From the NCBI RefSeq assembly GCF_006542425.1, contig NZ_VFID01000011.1:1-64000 (forward strand): a stretch of 64,000 nucleotides of DNA, read 5' to 3'. The notes under the pieces are model-generated. The model was given only the letters and a program-made list of their open reading frames with translations. It was not told where the DNA came from and did no database searches. Positions 52,162 to 60,082 of this stretch are shown here, piece by piece; within the stretch, counting starts at the first letter, position 1; the number at the start of each line of letters is the position of its first letter. The translations under genes and the position numbers were made by a program. This DNA comes from Pseudoxanthomonas sp. z9 (GTDB taxonomy: Bacteria > Pseudomonadota > Gammaproteobacteria > Xanthomonadales > Xanthomonadaceae).

Positions 52162-54807
52162 TTATTCCACCGGCGCGGGAGGCGGTTCCGGCGCGGCCGC
52201 TTCCGGGCTGACCCGCTCGATGGTGTGGCGCAGCTCGCGGCCCAGGATCACCTTGGCGTCCTTGGCCCACGCGTCCAGCCGCTCGTCGAACACCAGCTTG
52301 CTGTTCTCGTCCGGCCACACCAGCTTCATTTCGCGCATCTTCTGGATGAAGCTGCGGAACAGGGTCTTGTCGAAGAATTCCGGCGCGGCCGGCGCGTACA
52401 GCAGGCTCAGGCGCTGCGCGGCCTGTTGGCACAGGCTCTCCAGTTCGGCCGTGCCCAGCTTGCCCGGGCCGTTCTTCACCAGCACCGAGATCGCGATGTA
52501 GTAGCGCTCGAACGCCTGCTGCAGCGAGTGGCCGATCGCACGCAGGCGGAACACCTCGTCGGTCTGGCCGGCGCTGCGCGCCAGGATGCCGCCATCCTCC
52601 TCGTTGACCTGCTGCAGCAGGCCCTCGCGGATGAACACGTCGACGGTGCGATCCATGCGCTCGACGAACTCGTCCTCGCTCCACGGCAGGAACAGCTCCT
52701 CCTGCAGGAACGGATACAGCCCGCGGCCCAGCCGCAGCACGCCGGCCCGGCTCATCCGCCGGTTGTTCTGGAAGCAGCAGGCGATCCACGACGAGGCGGT
52801 GAACAGGTGCAGCACGTTGTTGCGGTAGTAGCTCATCAGCACCGCGGTGTCGTCGCTGTCGAAGCTCAGTACGTCGCCCAGCGGATGCTTGATGCGGCGG
52901 AGCACGCCGATCTCCTCGCCGTGGGCGATGATCCGCTCCGGCGAATGCGGGGTCACCGTCACCCGGTCCGAATACGGCAGGTCCGCCAGCACCGACTTGG
53001 ACAGCTCGATCTGCGCGATCAGATCCACTTCGCCCATCGCGTGCTTGGGCGTGGACAGCAGCGCCAGCGCCAGCAGGTTGATCGGGTTCACGTCGGCGGC
53101 GCGGTTGATGTTGACCTGGATGCGCTCGGCCAGGGTGTCGATGGTGTCGGACAGCCAGGCCGGCTTCTCGTCGTCGGAGACCGGTTTGCCGTCCCATTCC
53201 GGCGCGTGTTCGGCCAGCACGTCGCCCAACGGAATCGGTTCGCCGAAGTTCACCACCACCTGGCCGTAGTTCTGCTTGAGCACCTTGGGGATGTTCCACA
53301 GCAGCACCCAGATGGATTCCTTTTCCTTCGGGCGTCCGCTGAGTTCGTCCAGGTAGCTGTTGCCTTCCAGCAGCTTCTCGTAGCCGATGTAGACCGGCTG
53401 GAACAGCACCGGCTTGCGCGGCTGGCGCAGGAACGCGCGCACGGTCATCGAGATCATGCCGCCCTTGGGCGGCAGCAGCCGGCCGGTGCGCGAACGCCCG
53501 CCCTCGATGAAGTACTCCAGCGAGTAGCCGCCGGAGACCAGCTGCGCGACGTATTCGGTGAACACCGCCGAGTACAGCGGGTTGCCGCGGAAACTGCGGC
53601 GCATGAAGAACGCGCCACCCTTGCGCAGGATGGTGCCGACCACCGGCAGGTTGAGGTTGATGCCGGCGGCGATGTGCGGCGGCACGATGCCGCGTTCGTA
53701 CAGCAGGTACGACAGCAGCAGGTAGTCCATGTGGCTGCGGTGGCAGGGCACGTAGACCACTTCATGGCCGGGCGCGGCCTCCTTGAACTTGTCCAGGTGG
53801 TGGACCAGCACGCCGTCGTAGATCTGGTTCCACACGTGCGAGAGCAGGAAGCTGGCCGAGCGCACCACCGGGTTGGAATAGTCGGCGGCGATTTCCCAGG
53901 CGTAGGCGTGCGCCTTCTTCCAGGCGTCCTCGGGCTTGCTCTTGTCGCGCCGGGCCTGCTCGGTGATCGCCTCGCGCACCGGCTCGGCCGCCAGCACCTG
54001 GTCCACCAGCAGGCGCCGGGTCGACAGGTCCGGTCCGATGATGGCTTCGCGGATGCGGTGGAAGTGCGTGCGCAGTACCCGCGAGAGCTTGCGCACCGTG
54101 CGTTCCGGGTCCAGCCCCTCGGCCACGGTGTCGCGCAGCGACACCGGCGCGGCGAAGCGGACGATGGTGCCGCGGCCGTTGAGCAGGATCGCCAGCAGCC
54201 GTCGGAAGCGGCCGACGATGGCCCAGTTTTCCGAGAACAGCACCGAGAACCAGCCGCTCTGCTTGTCCGGGGCGCGGCCGACGAAGATCGACACCGGCAC
54301 CAGCTGCACGTCCAGATCCGGGTTTGCGCGGTGGGCCTCGAGCAGCTTGGCCAGCGAGCCGGAATGGGTCTTGGCGCTGATCTGGTCGGGAATCAGGGTG
54401 CTGGCGTTGCGCCGGGACAGCGCCACGTAGGCGCGCTTGCGGCCCAGCGGGTCGCCGCCGACCGGCAGCGGTTCCAGCGGCGAGGGCAGGCCGGCGTCGC
54501 GGCAGGCCCGGTCCAGGATCAGGGCGTTGGACAGGCCGTAATCCTCCAGCACGTAGCAGATCGGGCGCCCGTCGACGACTTCGCGCGGTGACTCCGGATC
54601 GATGCGCAGGGACAGCCAGGGGTCGGCCAGGCGACCCAGCAGGCGGGCCCACAGTGGCCGCCGCGAGGGACGCGCGGTCGCGGCCACCATCGGCGCGCGC
54701 TGGGGGACGGATTCGGCCTTTTCCTCGCGCGGCGCCTCCGGTTTCTTGTCCGGCGACGGCGGCGGGGTGGGGGCTTCCGGGAACGGCAGGGAGTTCTGTT
54801 CTGGCAT
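52162..54807 (-). CDS. plsB: Glycerol-3-phosphate 1-O-acyltransferase PlsB
   Basis: 881-residue inner-membrane enzyme adding the first acyl chain to glycerol-3-phosphate. The acyltransferase signatures are present: VPCHRSHMDYLLLSYLLYER (HX4D), IEGGRSRTGRLLPPKGGM, PVYIGYEKLLEGNSYLDELS. The N-terminal 55 residues are Pro/Glu-rich and variable, as in Xanthomonadales PlsB, which is longer than E. coli PlsB (807). ATG 54807 chosen; ATG 54816 is an alternative. Preceded by the lipoprotein gene at 54917-55873 in the same direction. Confidence 0.95.
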   Translation of the reverse strand: MPEQNSLPFPEAPTPPPSPDKKPEAPREEKAESVPQRAPMVAATARPSRRPLWARLLGRLADPWLSLRIDPESPREVVDGRPICYVLEDYGLSNALILDRACRDAGLPSPLEPLPVGGDPLGRKRAYVALSRRNASTLIPDQISAKTHSGSLAKLLEAHRANPDLDVQLVPVSIFVGRAPDKQSGWFSVLFSENWAIVGRFRRLLAILLNGRGTIVRFAAPVSLRDTVAEGLDPERTVRKLSRVLRTHFHRIREAIIGPDLSTRRLLVDQVLAAEPVREAITEQARRDKSKPEDAWKKAHAYAWEIAADYSNPVVRSASFLLSHVWNQIYDGVLVHHLDKFKEAAPGHEVVYVPCHRSHMDYLLLSYLLYERGIVPPHIAAGINLNLPVVGTILRKGGAFFMRRSFRGNPLYSAVFTEYVAQLVSGGYSLEYFIEGGRSRTGRLLPPKGGMISMTVRAFLRQPRKPVLFQPVYIGYEKLLEGNSYLDELSGRPKEKESIWVLLWNIPKVLKQNYGQVVVNFGEPIPLGDVLAEHAPEWDGKPVSDDEKPAWLSDTIDTLAERIQVNINRAADVNPINLLALALLSTPKHAMGEVDLIAQIELSKSVLADLPYSDRVTVTPHSPERIIAHGEEIGVLRRIKHPLGDVLSFDSDDTAVLMSYYRNNVLHLFTASSWIACCFQNNRRMSRAGVLRLGRGLYPFLQEELFLPWSEDEFVERMDRTVDVFIREGLLQQVNEEDGGILARSAGQTDEVFRLRAIGHSLQQAFERYYIAISVLVKNGPGKLGTAELESLCQQAAQRLSLLYAPAAPEFFDKTLFRSFIQKMREMKLVWPDENSKLVFDERLDAWAKDAKVILGRELRHTIERVSPEAAAPEPPPAPVE

Positions 54808-54916
54808 CGGCGGCATTATGGCCCACGGGCCTGTCAGGCTGGAAAGCGCGGATCGGTGCCGGGGAGCGGCGGATTCAGGCGCCGGGAAGGCGGCTTCCAG
54901 GCCCGGCCGGGCGGTC

Positions 54917-55873
54917 TCAGACGCCCCGGGCGGCTTGCGCGGGCGGCGCGTCGGGCGCGTCCGGGGCGGGTGTATCGGGCGCGGATGGTGGCGTGGTGGA
55001 AGGGGCGGTGGCACGGGCCCTGTCCGCCGCCCGGAGGTAATCGCTCAGGTACCAGCGGCCATCACGGCGTTCCAGGCTGACCTGGCTGTCGATCTCGCGG
55101 TTGCCCAGCGGATAGTGGATGCGCACGGTGGCGCGGTCGCCTTTCTGCTCGACCAGGCCGGTGCGCAGGTCCGCCAGGGTGGTCTCCAGCGGCAGCCCGT
55201 AGCGCGTGAAGGTCGCCTTGGTCTCGGCGAGCACCGGCGCCAGCCGGCGCAGGCTGCCGTCCATGCCGGCGGCACGCAGGTCGGCTTCGCTGGACAGGCC
55301 CGCTTTGCGGGCGGCGGCGGCCATCCGGTTGATGGTGTTGCGGGCCAGCGCGGGGTCGGCCAGTGGTGCGTCCTGGGCCCAGGCGCTCAGCGCCTCGACC
55401 ACCTGGGTGTAGTGGACGCGCTGGGTCGGCGAGTACTCGCCTTCCTTCTTCAGGTACTGCGCGCCGAACAGGCCCAGCGAGCGCGCGGCGTCGCGCAGAT
55501 CGCGGTCCTGGCGGGCGAACTGGCGGTTGAAGTCGCGCATCAGCGCCTGTTCCGAACCCGGCGCCGAGAACGTGGCCAGCATCGGCACCAGTTGCTGGCT
55601 CAGCGGCAACTCGGTCAGCGGCCAGCGGCTGCGGTCCTCGCGCCAGGCGGTTTCCAGCGCGGCATGGTCCGCGGGCGGCACTGCGGCGCGGGCAAAGCCG
55701 GCCAGATCGTCGCGGCTCAGGTGGTCCACCAGCTCACGCACGGTCGCGGCCGGTTCACTGGTCGCGCCGGCGAGTTCTTCCGGCTCGCGCTTGCAGGCCG
55801 TCAGCAGCGTCGCCAGCAACAGCAGCGACGACAGGACAGGCAATGCGCGGCGCAGGTTCGAAACGATGGGCAT
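54917..55873 (-). CDS. Hypothetical lipoprotein
   Basis: 318 residues. Lipoprotein signal (LPVLSSLLLLATLLTACKRE, lipidated Cys27 approximately), then a mostly helical domain (ATVRELVDHLSRDDLAGFAR, SLGLFGAQYLKKEGEYSP, NTINRMAAAARKAGLSSEAD) and a small sheet (GDRATVRIHYPLGNREIDSQ, RRDGRWYLSDYLRAADRA), ending in a Pro/Ala tail. No family recognised; the final sheet resembles DUF-type nuclear-transport-factor-like folds only loosely. Upstream of plsB, 109 bp apart. Confidence 0.75.
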   Translation of the reverse strand: MPIVSNLRRALPVLSSLLLLATLLTACKREPEELAGATSEPAATVRELVDHLSRDDLAGFARAAVPPADHAALETAWREDRSRWPLTELPLSQQLVPMLATFSAPGSEQALMRDFNRQFARQDRDLRDAARSLGLFGAQYLKKEGEYSPTQRVHYTQVVEALSAWAQDAPLADPALARNTINRMAAAARKAGLSSEADLRAAGMDGSLRRLAPVLAETKATFTRYGLPLETTLADLRTGLVEQKGDRATVRIHYPLGNREIDSQVSLERRDGRWYLSDYLRAADRARATAPSTTPPSAPDTPAPDAPDAPPAQAARGV

Positions 55874-55957
55874 TCGGCAGACTTCCCCAAGTCGGGCCGC
55901 ATCTTGGCCGGTCCGGCGCGATCGGGGCAAGGGACGCCGGTCCCTGTTTCCTTCCTT

Positions 55958-56124
55958 GCCTAAAGCAAATCCCCCTCAATCCCCTTTTGCAAAAAGGGGG
56001 AGGCAACAGCGGGTCCAGTGCCGCTGAAAGATGGCCGTATGGATAGCCCCCTTGACCAGCCATTCGGCTGTTGAAAGCGAAAAAGGGGGCGGGCGCCGAA
56101 GGTGACGGGGGATTTGCTTTAGGC
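55958..56124. repeat. MITE-like copy of the CCCCCT repeat with 18-bp terminal inverted repeats
   Basis: Left end GCCTAAAGCAAATCCCCC (55958-55975) and right end GGGGGATTTGCTTTAGGC (56107-56124) are perfect inverted repeats. The interior holds CCCCTTTTGCAAAAAGGGGG, the module CCCCCTTGACCAGCCATTCG then GCTGTTGAAAGCG, and AAAAAGGGGGCGGGCGCC. About 167 bp with no coding capacity: the shape of a miniature inverted-repeat element. No clear target duplication is visible. 55874-55957 carries nothing else. Confidence 0.85.
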
Positions 56125-56126
56125 AA

Positions 56127-56169
56127 TAAAAAAGGAGGCGGCGATCCCGGATGGGAACCGCCCGCCTCC
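56127..56169 (-). terminator. Terminator of the phosphatase-pyrF transcript
   Basis: Minus strand: GGAGGCGG...CCGCCTCC stem (8 bp, with an inner GC-rich stem) then TTTTTT. It lies 127 bp after the pyrF stop. Between (56170-56295) is a direct repeat of GGCCGAAGCCGGA at about 56177 and 56214. Confidence 0.75.
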
Positions 56170-56295
56170 TGAAGCCGGCCGAAGCCGGAGGACTATGTGT
56201 TGTGGCACATGTCCGGCCGAAGCCGGATGGCGCACAGCCTAGCGCCCGGCCAAACTTAAAGCAATACCTGAGTAAATGTCGTGTAACTTAATGAT

Positions 56296-57015
56296 TTATA
56301 TGAGTGATTCTGCGATCTCGCGCTGAATCGCCTCCGCCGTCGCGCGCGGATCCGCGGCCTGGCGGACCGGCCGGCCCACCACGATGGCGTCCGCGCCCAG
56401 ACGGAAGGCCTCGGCCACGCCCACCGTGCGCTTCTGGTCATCGCCCACCGGGCCGCCTGGGCGGATGCCGGGGCAGACGATGTCGAAACCGGGACCGGTG
56501 GCGGCGCGGATGACGCCGGCCTCCTGGCCCGAGGCGATCACGCCGTCGATGCCGGCGGCCTGCGCCGCGAGCGCACGTTGGACGACGATGTCGGCAGGTT
56601 CGCCGTCGATGCCCATCGCTCTGAGATCCTTGCCATCCATCGAGGTCAGCACGGTGACCGCCAGCAGGCGCAGGTCGCCGTCGCGTGCGGCGGCGGCGGC
56701 TTCCATCATTCCGGCGTGCCAGCCGTGGAGGGTGCAGTAGCTCACCGGCCAGCGGGACAGGCCCTTGATGACGCCGGCGATGGTGGCGGGGATGTCGAAG
56801 AACTTCAGGTCGACGAAGATCTTCTTCTCGCGCCGCGCCAGTTCGTCCAGCACCCGGAAGTAGTCGCCCGAGGCCAGCAGCTCCATGCCGATCTTGTAGA
56901 ACTGCACCGCATCGCCCAGCCGATCCACCCAGGCCAGCGCTTCGTCGCCGGTGGGCTCGTCGAGCGCGACGATCAGCCGCTCGCGGGGACCGAGTTGCAG
57001 CGGCCGCCCGCTCAT
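56296..57015 (-). CDS. pyrF: Orotidine 5'-phosphate decarboxylase
   Basis: 239-residue TIM-barrel enzyme making UMP from OMP, the last step of de novo pyrimidine synthesis. Catalytic [12 protein letters not shown] (Asp-Lys-Asp), substrate loop [18 protein letters not shown], and phosphate-binding [35 protein letters not shown]. Length is that of bacterial PyrF. The ATG overlaps the stop of the e(P4)-like phosphatase gene (ATGA). Confidence 0.96.
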   Translation of the reverse strand: MSGRPLQLGPRERLIVALDEPTGDEALAWVDRLGDAVQFYKIGMELLASGDYFRVLDELARREKKIFVDLKFFDIPATIAGVIKGLSRWPVSYCTLHGWHAGMMEAAAAARDGDLRLLAVTVLTSMDGKDLRAMGIDGEPADIVVQRALAAQAAGIDGVIASGQEAGVIRAATGPGFDIVCPGIRPGGPVGDDQKRTVGVAEAFRLGADAIVVGRPVRQAADPRATAEAIQREIAESLI

Positions 57016-57920
57016 CGGGCCACGTCCAGCGCGGCGCGCTTGGCCTGGCTGCGGGCTTCGGCCGGCCGCGCCCAGTCGTTGTTGAACAGCGCCGGTTCCC
57101 AGGAACCGTAGGTCGGGTTGGGCAGCATCCACCAGCGTTCGCCGAACCAGTCCTCGTATTCGTCGTACAGCTTCTGCCGGCCTTCGGGGGTGTTGACCTC
57201 GACCTGCACGAAGTCGCCGATCTGGTCGCCGAACTGCATCAGCACGCGGTACTTCTGCCCGGCCAGGCGGCGGCGGCAGTTCTTCTCCGAACCGTTCTGC
57301 TCGCAGCCTTCCACCACCGTGCCCAGGCCCAGGAACACGCTGTCGTCGGCGACCGGCAGGCCGACCGCGCGCAGGTTGGCCAGGGTGGCCTCCTTCAGAT
57401 GCACCGCGCGGTTGGAGATGTACAGCACGGTCACGCCCCTGGCATTGGCGGCCTTGGCGAAATCGACCACGCCCGGCACCGGCTTGGCCTTCTTCTCGGC
57501 CACCCACTGGTCCCAGCTGACTTCGTCGTACTCCTTGCCGTCGCGGATCAGGCGCGCCTGGTAGGGGGAGTTGTCCAGCACGGTCTCGTCCACGTCCATC
57601 ACCACCGCCGGCTTCAGGCCGGTGGCCGCGTTGCCGCGCTCGTCCGGCACCAGCGCATCCCAGTGCTTTTCCTTCAGCGCCGCGTCCAGGTGATCGGCGG
57701 CGGCGCGGTAGCTCTGCTCGGCCAGCGCCTTGTACTCCACCGAGGTCTGCACCCAGGCCACGGCGTTGAGGTTGTCGTGGAAACCGGCCGCGGGCGCGGC
57801 GACGGCTTCGGCCTTCGGCGCTTCGGCGGGCGTGGCCGGCGCAGGCGCGTCGGTGCGCTTGCACGCGGACAGGGTCAGGAGGGAGGCCAGGACACTGGCC
57901 GTCAGCAGGGCAGGACGCAT
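57012..57920 (-). CDS. e(P4)-type acid phosphatase/5'-nucleotidase lipoprotein
   Basis: 302 residues. Lipoprotein signal ([19 protein letters not shown], lipidated Cys20), Ala/Pro linker, and a class C HAD phosphatase: [14 protein letters not shown] (Asp109 nucleophile, Asp111 acid), TVLYISNRA (motif II) and [17 protein letters not shown]. These outer-membrane enzymes dephosphorylate nucleotides for uptake. The coupling to pyrF (4-base overlap) joins pyrimidine salvage at the surface with UMP synthesis. Confidence 0.92.
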   Translation of the reverse strand: MRPALLTASVLASLLTLSACKRTDAPAPATPAEAPKAEAVAAPAAGFHDNLNAVAWVQTSVEYKALAEQSYRAAADHLDAALKEKHWDALVPDERGNAATGLKPAVVMDVDETVLDNSPYQARLIRDGKEYDEVSWDQWVAEKKAKPVPGVVDFAKAANARGVTVLYISNRAVHLKEATLANLRAVGLPVADDSVFLGLGTVVEGCEQNGSEKNCRRRLAGQKYRVLMQFGDQIGDFVQVEVNTPEGRQKLYDEYEDWFGERWWMLPNPTYGSWEPALFNNDWARPAEARSQAKRAALDVAR

Positions 57921-58038
57921 CGCGGTTCCATCGAACAGGAGTGGCGCGATTTTAGCCGAGCCCGGTTTCAGCCGCTTTTCCGGGCGTCCGGACACCGGCG
58001 GCGCGGGATTGCCACGCCGGGGCGTTATCCTGATCGGC

Positions 58039-58713
58039 ATGAGTACCGAATCCGATTTTTCCTCCGAAGCCGCGCCGTCCGCGCCGACCCTCGATGCCAC
58101 CGAAGCGCGCCTGCTGGGTTGCCTGATCGAGAAGGAGGCCACCACGCCGGATGTCTATCCGCTGACCGTCAACGCCGCCCAGTCCGCGGCCAACCAGAAG
58201 ACCGCCCGCGATCCGGTGCTGAACCTGGAGCCGGGCGAAGTGAACCGCGGCCTGCGCGCGCTGGAACAGAAGGGACTGGCGCGGCAGGTGTTCTCCTCCC
58301 GCGCCGAACGTTACGAACACCGCACCGGCCAGCATTTCAGCCTGCCGCAACAGCAGGTCGCGCTGCTTGGCCTGCTCCTGCTGCGCGGCCCGCAGACCAT
58401 CCACGAACTGCTCGCGCGCAGCGAGCGGCTGGCGAAATTCGCCGACGCCGACGACCTGCGCCATCACCTGGACCGCCTCGCCCAGCGCCAGCCCGCGCTG
58501 GTGGTGCAGATTCCACGTGGCCCCGGACAGCGTGAGGACCGCTACATGCACCTGCTGTCCGGCCCGGTGGACGTCGCCGCCATCGCCGCGCGCCTGCCGG
58601 CGGCGTCGTCGTCGAACACGTCGGATCTGGAAGCGCGGGTGCAGACGCTGGAAGCGGATGTCGCCGCGTTGCAGGAGCAGATCGCGCAACTGCTCGCGCA
58701 GCGGGAAGCGTAA
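58039..58713 (+). CDS. YceH family (DUF480) protein
   Basis: 224 residues: two winged-helix domains of the YceH/DUF480 family ([60 protein letters not shown]), then a coiled coil at the C-terminus ([20 protein letters not shown]). Function not established; probably binds nucleic acid. Divergent from the e(P4)-like phosphatase gene, starts 118 bp apart; a repeat block begins at its stop. Confidence 0.9.
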   Translation: MSTESDFSSEAAPSAPTLDATEARLLGCLIEKEATTPDVYPLTVNAAQSAANQKTARDPVLNLEPGEVNRGLRALEQKGLARQVFSSRAERYEHRTGQHFSLPQQQVALLGLLLLRGPQTIHELLARSERLAKFADADDLRHHLDRLAQRQPALVVQIPRGPGQREDRYMHLLSGPVDVAAIAARLPAASSSNTSDLEARVQTLEADVAALQEQIAQLLAQREA

Positions 58714-58905
58714 ATCCCCCTCGGTCCCCCTTTGCAGAAGGGGAAGCAAAATTCATGCGAAGGGAGCCATGGACAGCCCCCTTGACCAGCCATTCGGCTG
58801 TTGAAAGCGAAAAAGGGGGCAGGCGCCGCAGGCGACGGGGGATTTGCTCTTCGCGCAGAAGCCAAATCCCCCTCAGTCCCCCTTTTTCAAAGGGGGAGGC
58901 AAAGC
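58712..58905. repeat. Dispersed CCCCCT repeat family block
   Basis: AAATCCCCCTCGGTCCCCC at the left, the interior CCCCCTTGACCAGCCATTCG module, AAAAAGGGGGC, GACGGGGGATTTGCTCTTCG, and a second CCCCCTCAGTCCCCCTTTTT/AAAGGGGGAGGC unit. The last unit overlaps the C-terminal codons of the convergent DinB-like gene. Confidence 0.85.
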
Positions 58906-59448
58906 GGATTCAGACAGATCCGTCACCCGCACGAACAGATCCGTCACCCCCACCTCCACTCCCATCTGCGCGAACAAGGTCGTGATCTGCCCGCGATGAT
59001 GGGTCTGATGGTTGAAGAAATGCAGCAGCGTCCCGTCCAGCGGACGCCGGAACGCATCGCCGCGCAGGTTCAGGTATTCCAGCGGCACCGCCAGCGTCGC
59101 CACGTCGAGCGTGTCCACCCAGGCGAGGATGATCCCGTCCAGCCATTCGCGCCGCGCGCGCAGCGCGGGCAGATCGGCGCAGGGCCGCGCATCCAGCGCA
59201 CGAGGGAGTTCCAGCGCATCCATCGGCGCCAGGGTTTCCGATCCCGAGGCATGCTGGCGGAAACGCTTCAGCCAGATCGTGTCGGCGACCACCAGATGGC
59301 TCAGCGTGCCGAAGATCGATCCGAAGAACGCACCGCGATCCGCCATGACCTCCACTTCCGGCATCTCGGCAGCCAGCGCGTACAACCGCTCGTTCATCCA
59401 GCGGTTGTAGCCGGCCAGCAGCCGGAACACGCCGGCCAGTCCGCTCAT
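58873..59448 (-). CDS. DinB-family protein with repeat-derived C-terminus
   Basis: 191 residues of the DinB/YfiT four-helix-bundle superfamily. Metal-binding histidines are in place: His51 (GTLSHLVVAD) and His147 with His150/151 (HFFNHQTHHRGQ), as in thiol-dependent transferases/hydrolases that use bacillithiol, mycothiol or glutathione. The final nine residues LPPPLKKGD are encoded by a copy of the dispersed CCCCCT repeat (58873-58899), so the original stop was replaced by the insertion. Overlaps the upstream membrane-protein gene by 4 bases. Confidence 0.88.
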   Translation of the reverse strand: MSGLAGVFRLLAGYNRWMNERLYALAAEMPEVEVMADRGAFFGSIFGTLSHLVVADTIWLKRFRQHASGSETLAPMDALELPRALDARPCADLPALRARREWLDGIILAWVDTLDVATLAVPLEYLNLRGDAFRRPLDGTLLHFFNHQTHHRGQITTLFAQMGVEVGVTDLFVRVTDLSESALPPPLKKGD

Positions 59449-59822
59449 CGCGGGCGCCGGCTGCTGCGCAACAACAGCAGGCTGCCGATGACGGTGCCGA
59501 TCAGGGAGGCGCCCAGGCCGAGCATCATGGCGATCCACAGTTCCCGTGGCCACGGCACCATCGCCGCATCGTCTGCCAGCAGATGGCGCAGCACCACCGC
59601 CGTCGGCACCGCCAGCGCCGCCCACAGCCACACGCGCAGGAAACGCCCGGTCCCGAACGCGCGCAGCAGCATCGCCACCACCGCCACCGCGGCCAGCCCG
59701 GGCGTATACAGCGCGGCCGGCAGCACCGCCTGATCGGCGGGCAATTGCCAATACTTGAAGCCGATACCGATCAGCGCGATGGCGAATCCGATCGGCAACC
59801 AGACGGGACTGGAGCGGGTCAT
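59445..59822 (-). CDS. Small inner-membrane protein, unknown function
   Basis: 125 residues with four hydrophobic helices (LPIGFAIALIGIGFKYW, VLPAALYTPGLAAVAVVAML, VWLWAALAVPTAVVLRHLL, WIAMMLGLGASLIGTVIGSL LLL). No family recognised. Its stop overlaps the DinB-like gene start (ATGA), suggesting the two are used together. Confidence 0.75.
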   Translation of the reverse strand: MTRSSPVWLPIGFAIALIGIGFKYWQLPADQAVLPAALYTPGLAAVAVVAMLLRAFGTGRFLRVWLWAALAVPTAVVLRHLLADDAAMVPWPRELWIAMMLGLGASLIGTVIGSLLLLRSSRRPR

Positions 59823-59887
59823 GGCGACACCTGCGAAGAGCCTGCGCGCAGCCTAGCGAGACGGACGGGGCGGCGTCCACCTTGTGT

Positions 59888-60035
59888 CTTGCTGTGCGCT
59901 AAAAGCAAAATCCCCCTCAATCCCCCTTTTGCAAAGGGGGAGGAACAGCGGGTTCCGGGCGCCGGAGTCTCCTGATAGCCCCCTTTGAAAAAGGGGGCGG
60001 GCGCCGCAGGCGACGGGGGATTTGCTCTTTCGCGC
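59888..60035. repeat. Dispersed CCCCCT repeat family copy
   Basis: AAAAGCAAAATCCCCCTCAA, then CCCCCTTTTGCAAAGGGGGA and, inverted, CCCCCTTTGAAAAAGGGGGC, GCGACGGGGGATTTGCTCTT at the right end. The two ends are inverted repeats of each other around AAATCCCCC. Between the membrane-protein start and the rep stop; no gene is supported in 59823-60082. Confidence 0.85.
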
Positions 60036-60082
60036 GAACCCCAAAACAACCGCCAAACAGCGGCTCAAGGACGCAAGCCCGC

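Noticed and set aside
56296-57864. 522-aa minus ORF ending in PyrF
   Set aside because: The N-terminal half is an out-of-frame reading of the phosphatase gene; PyrF starts at 57015.
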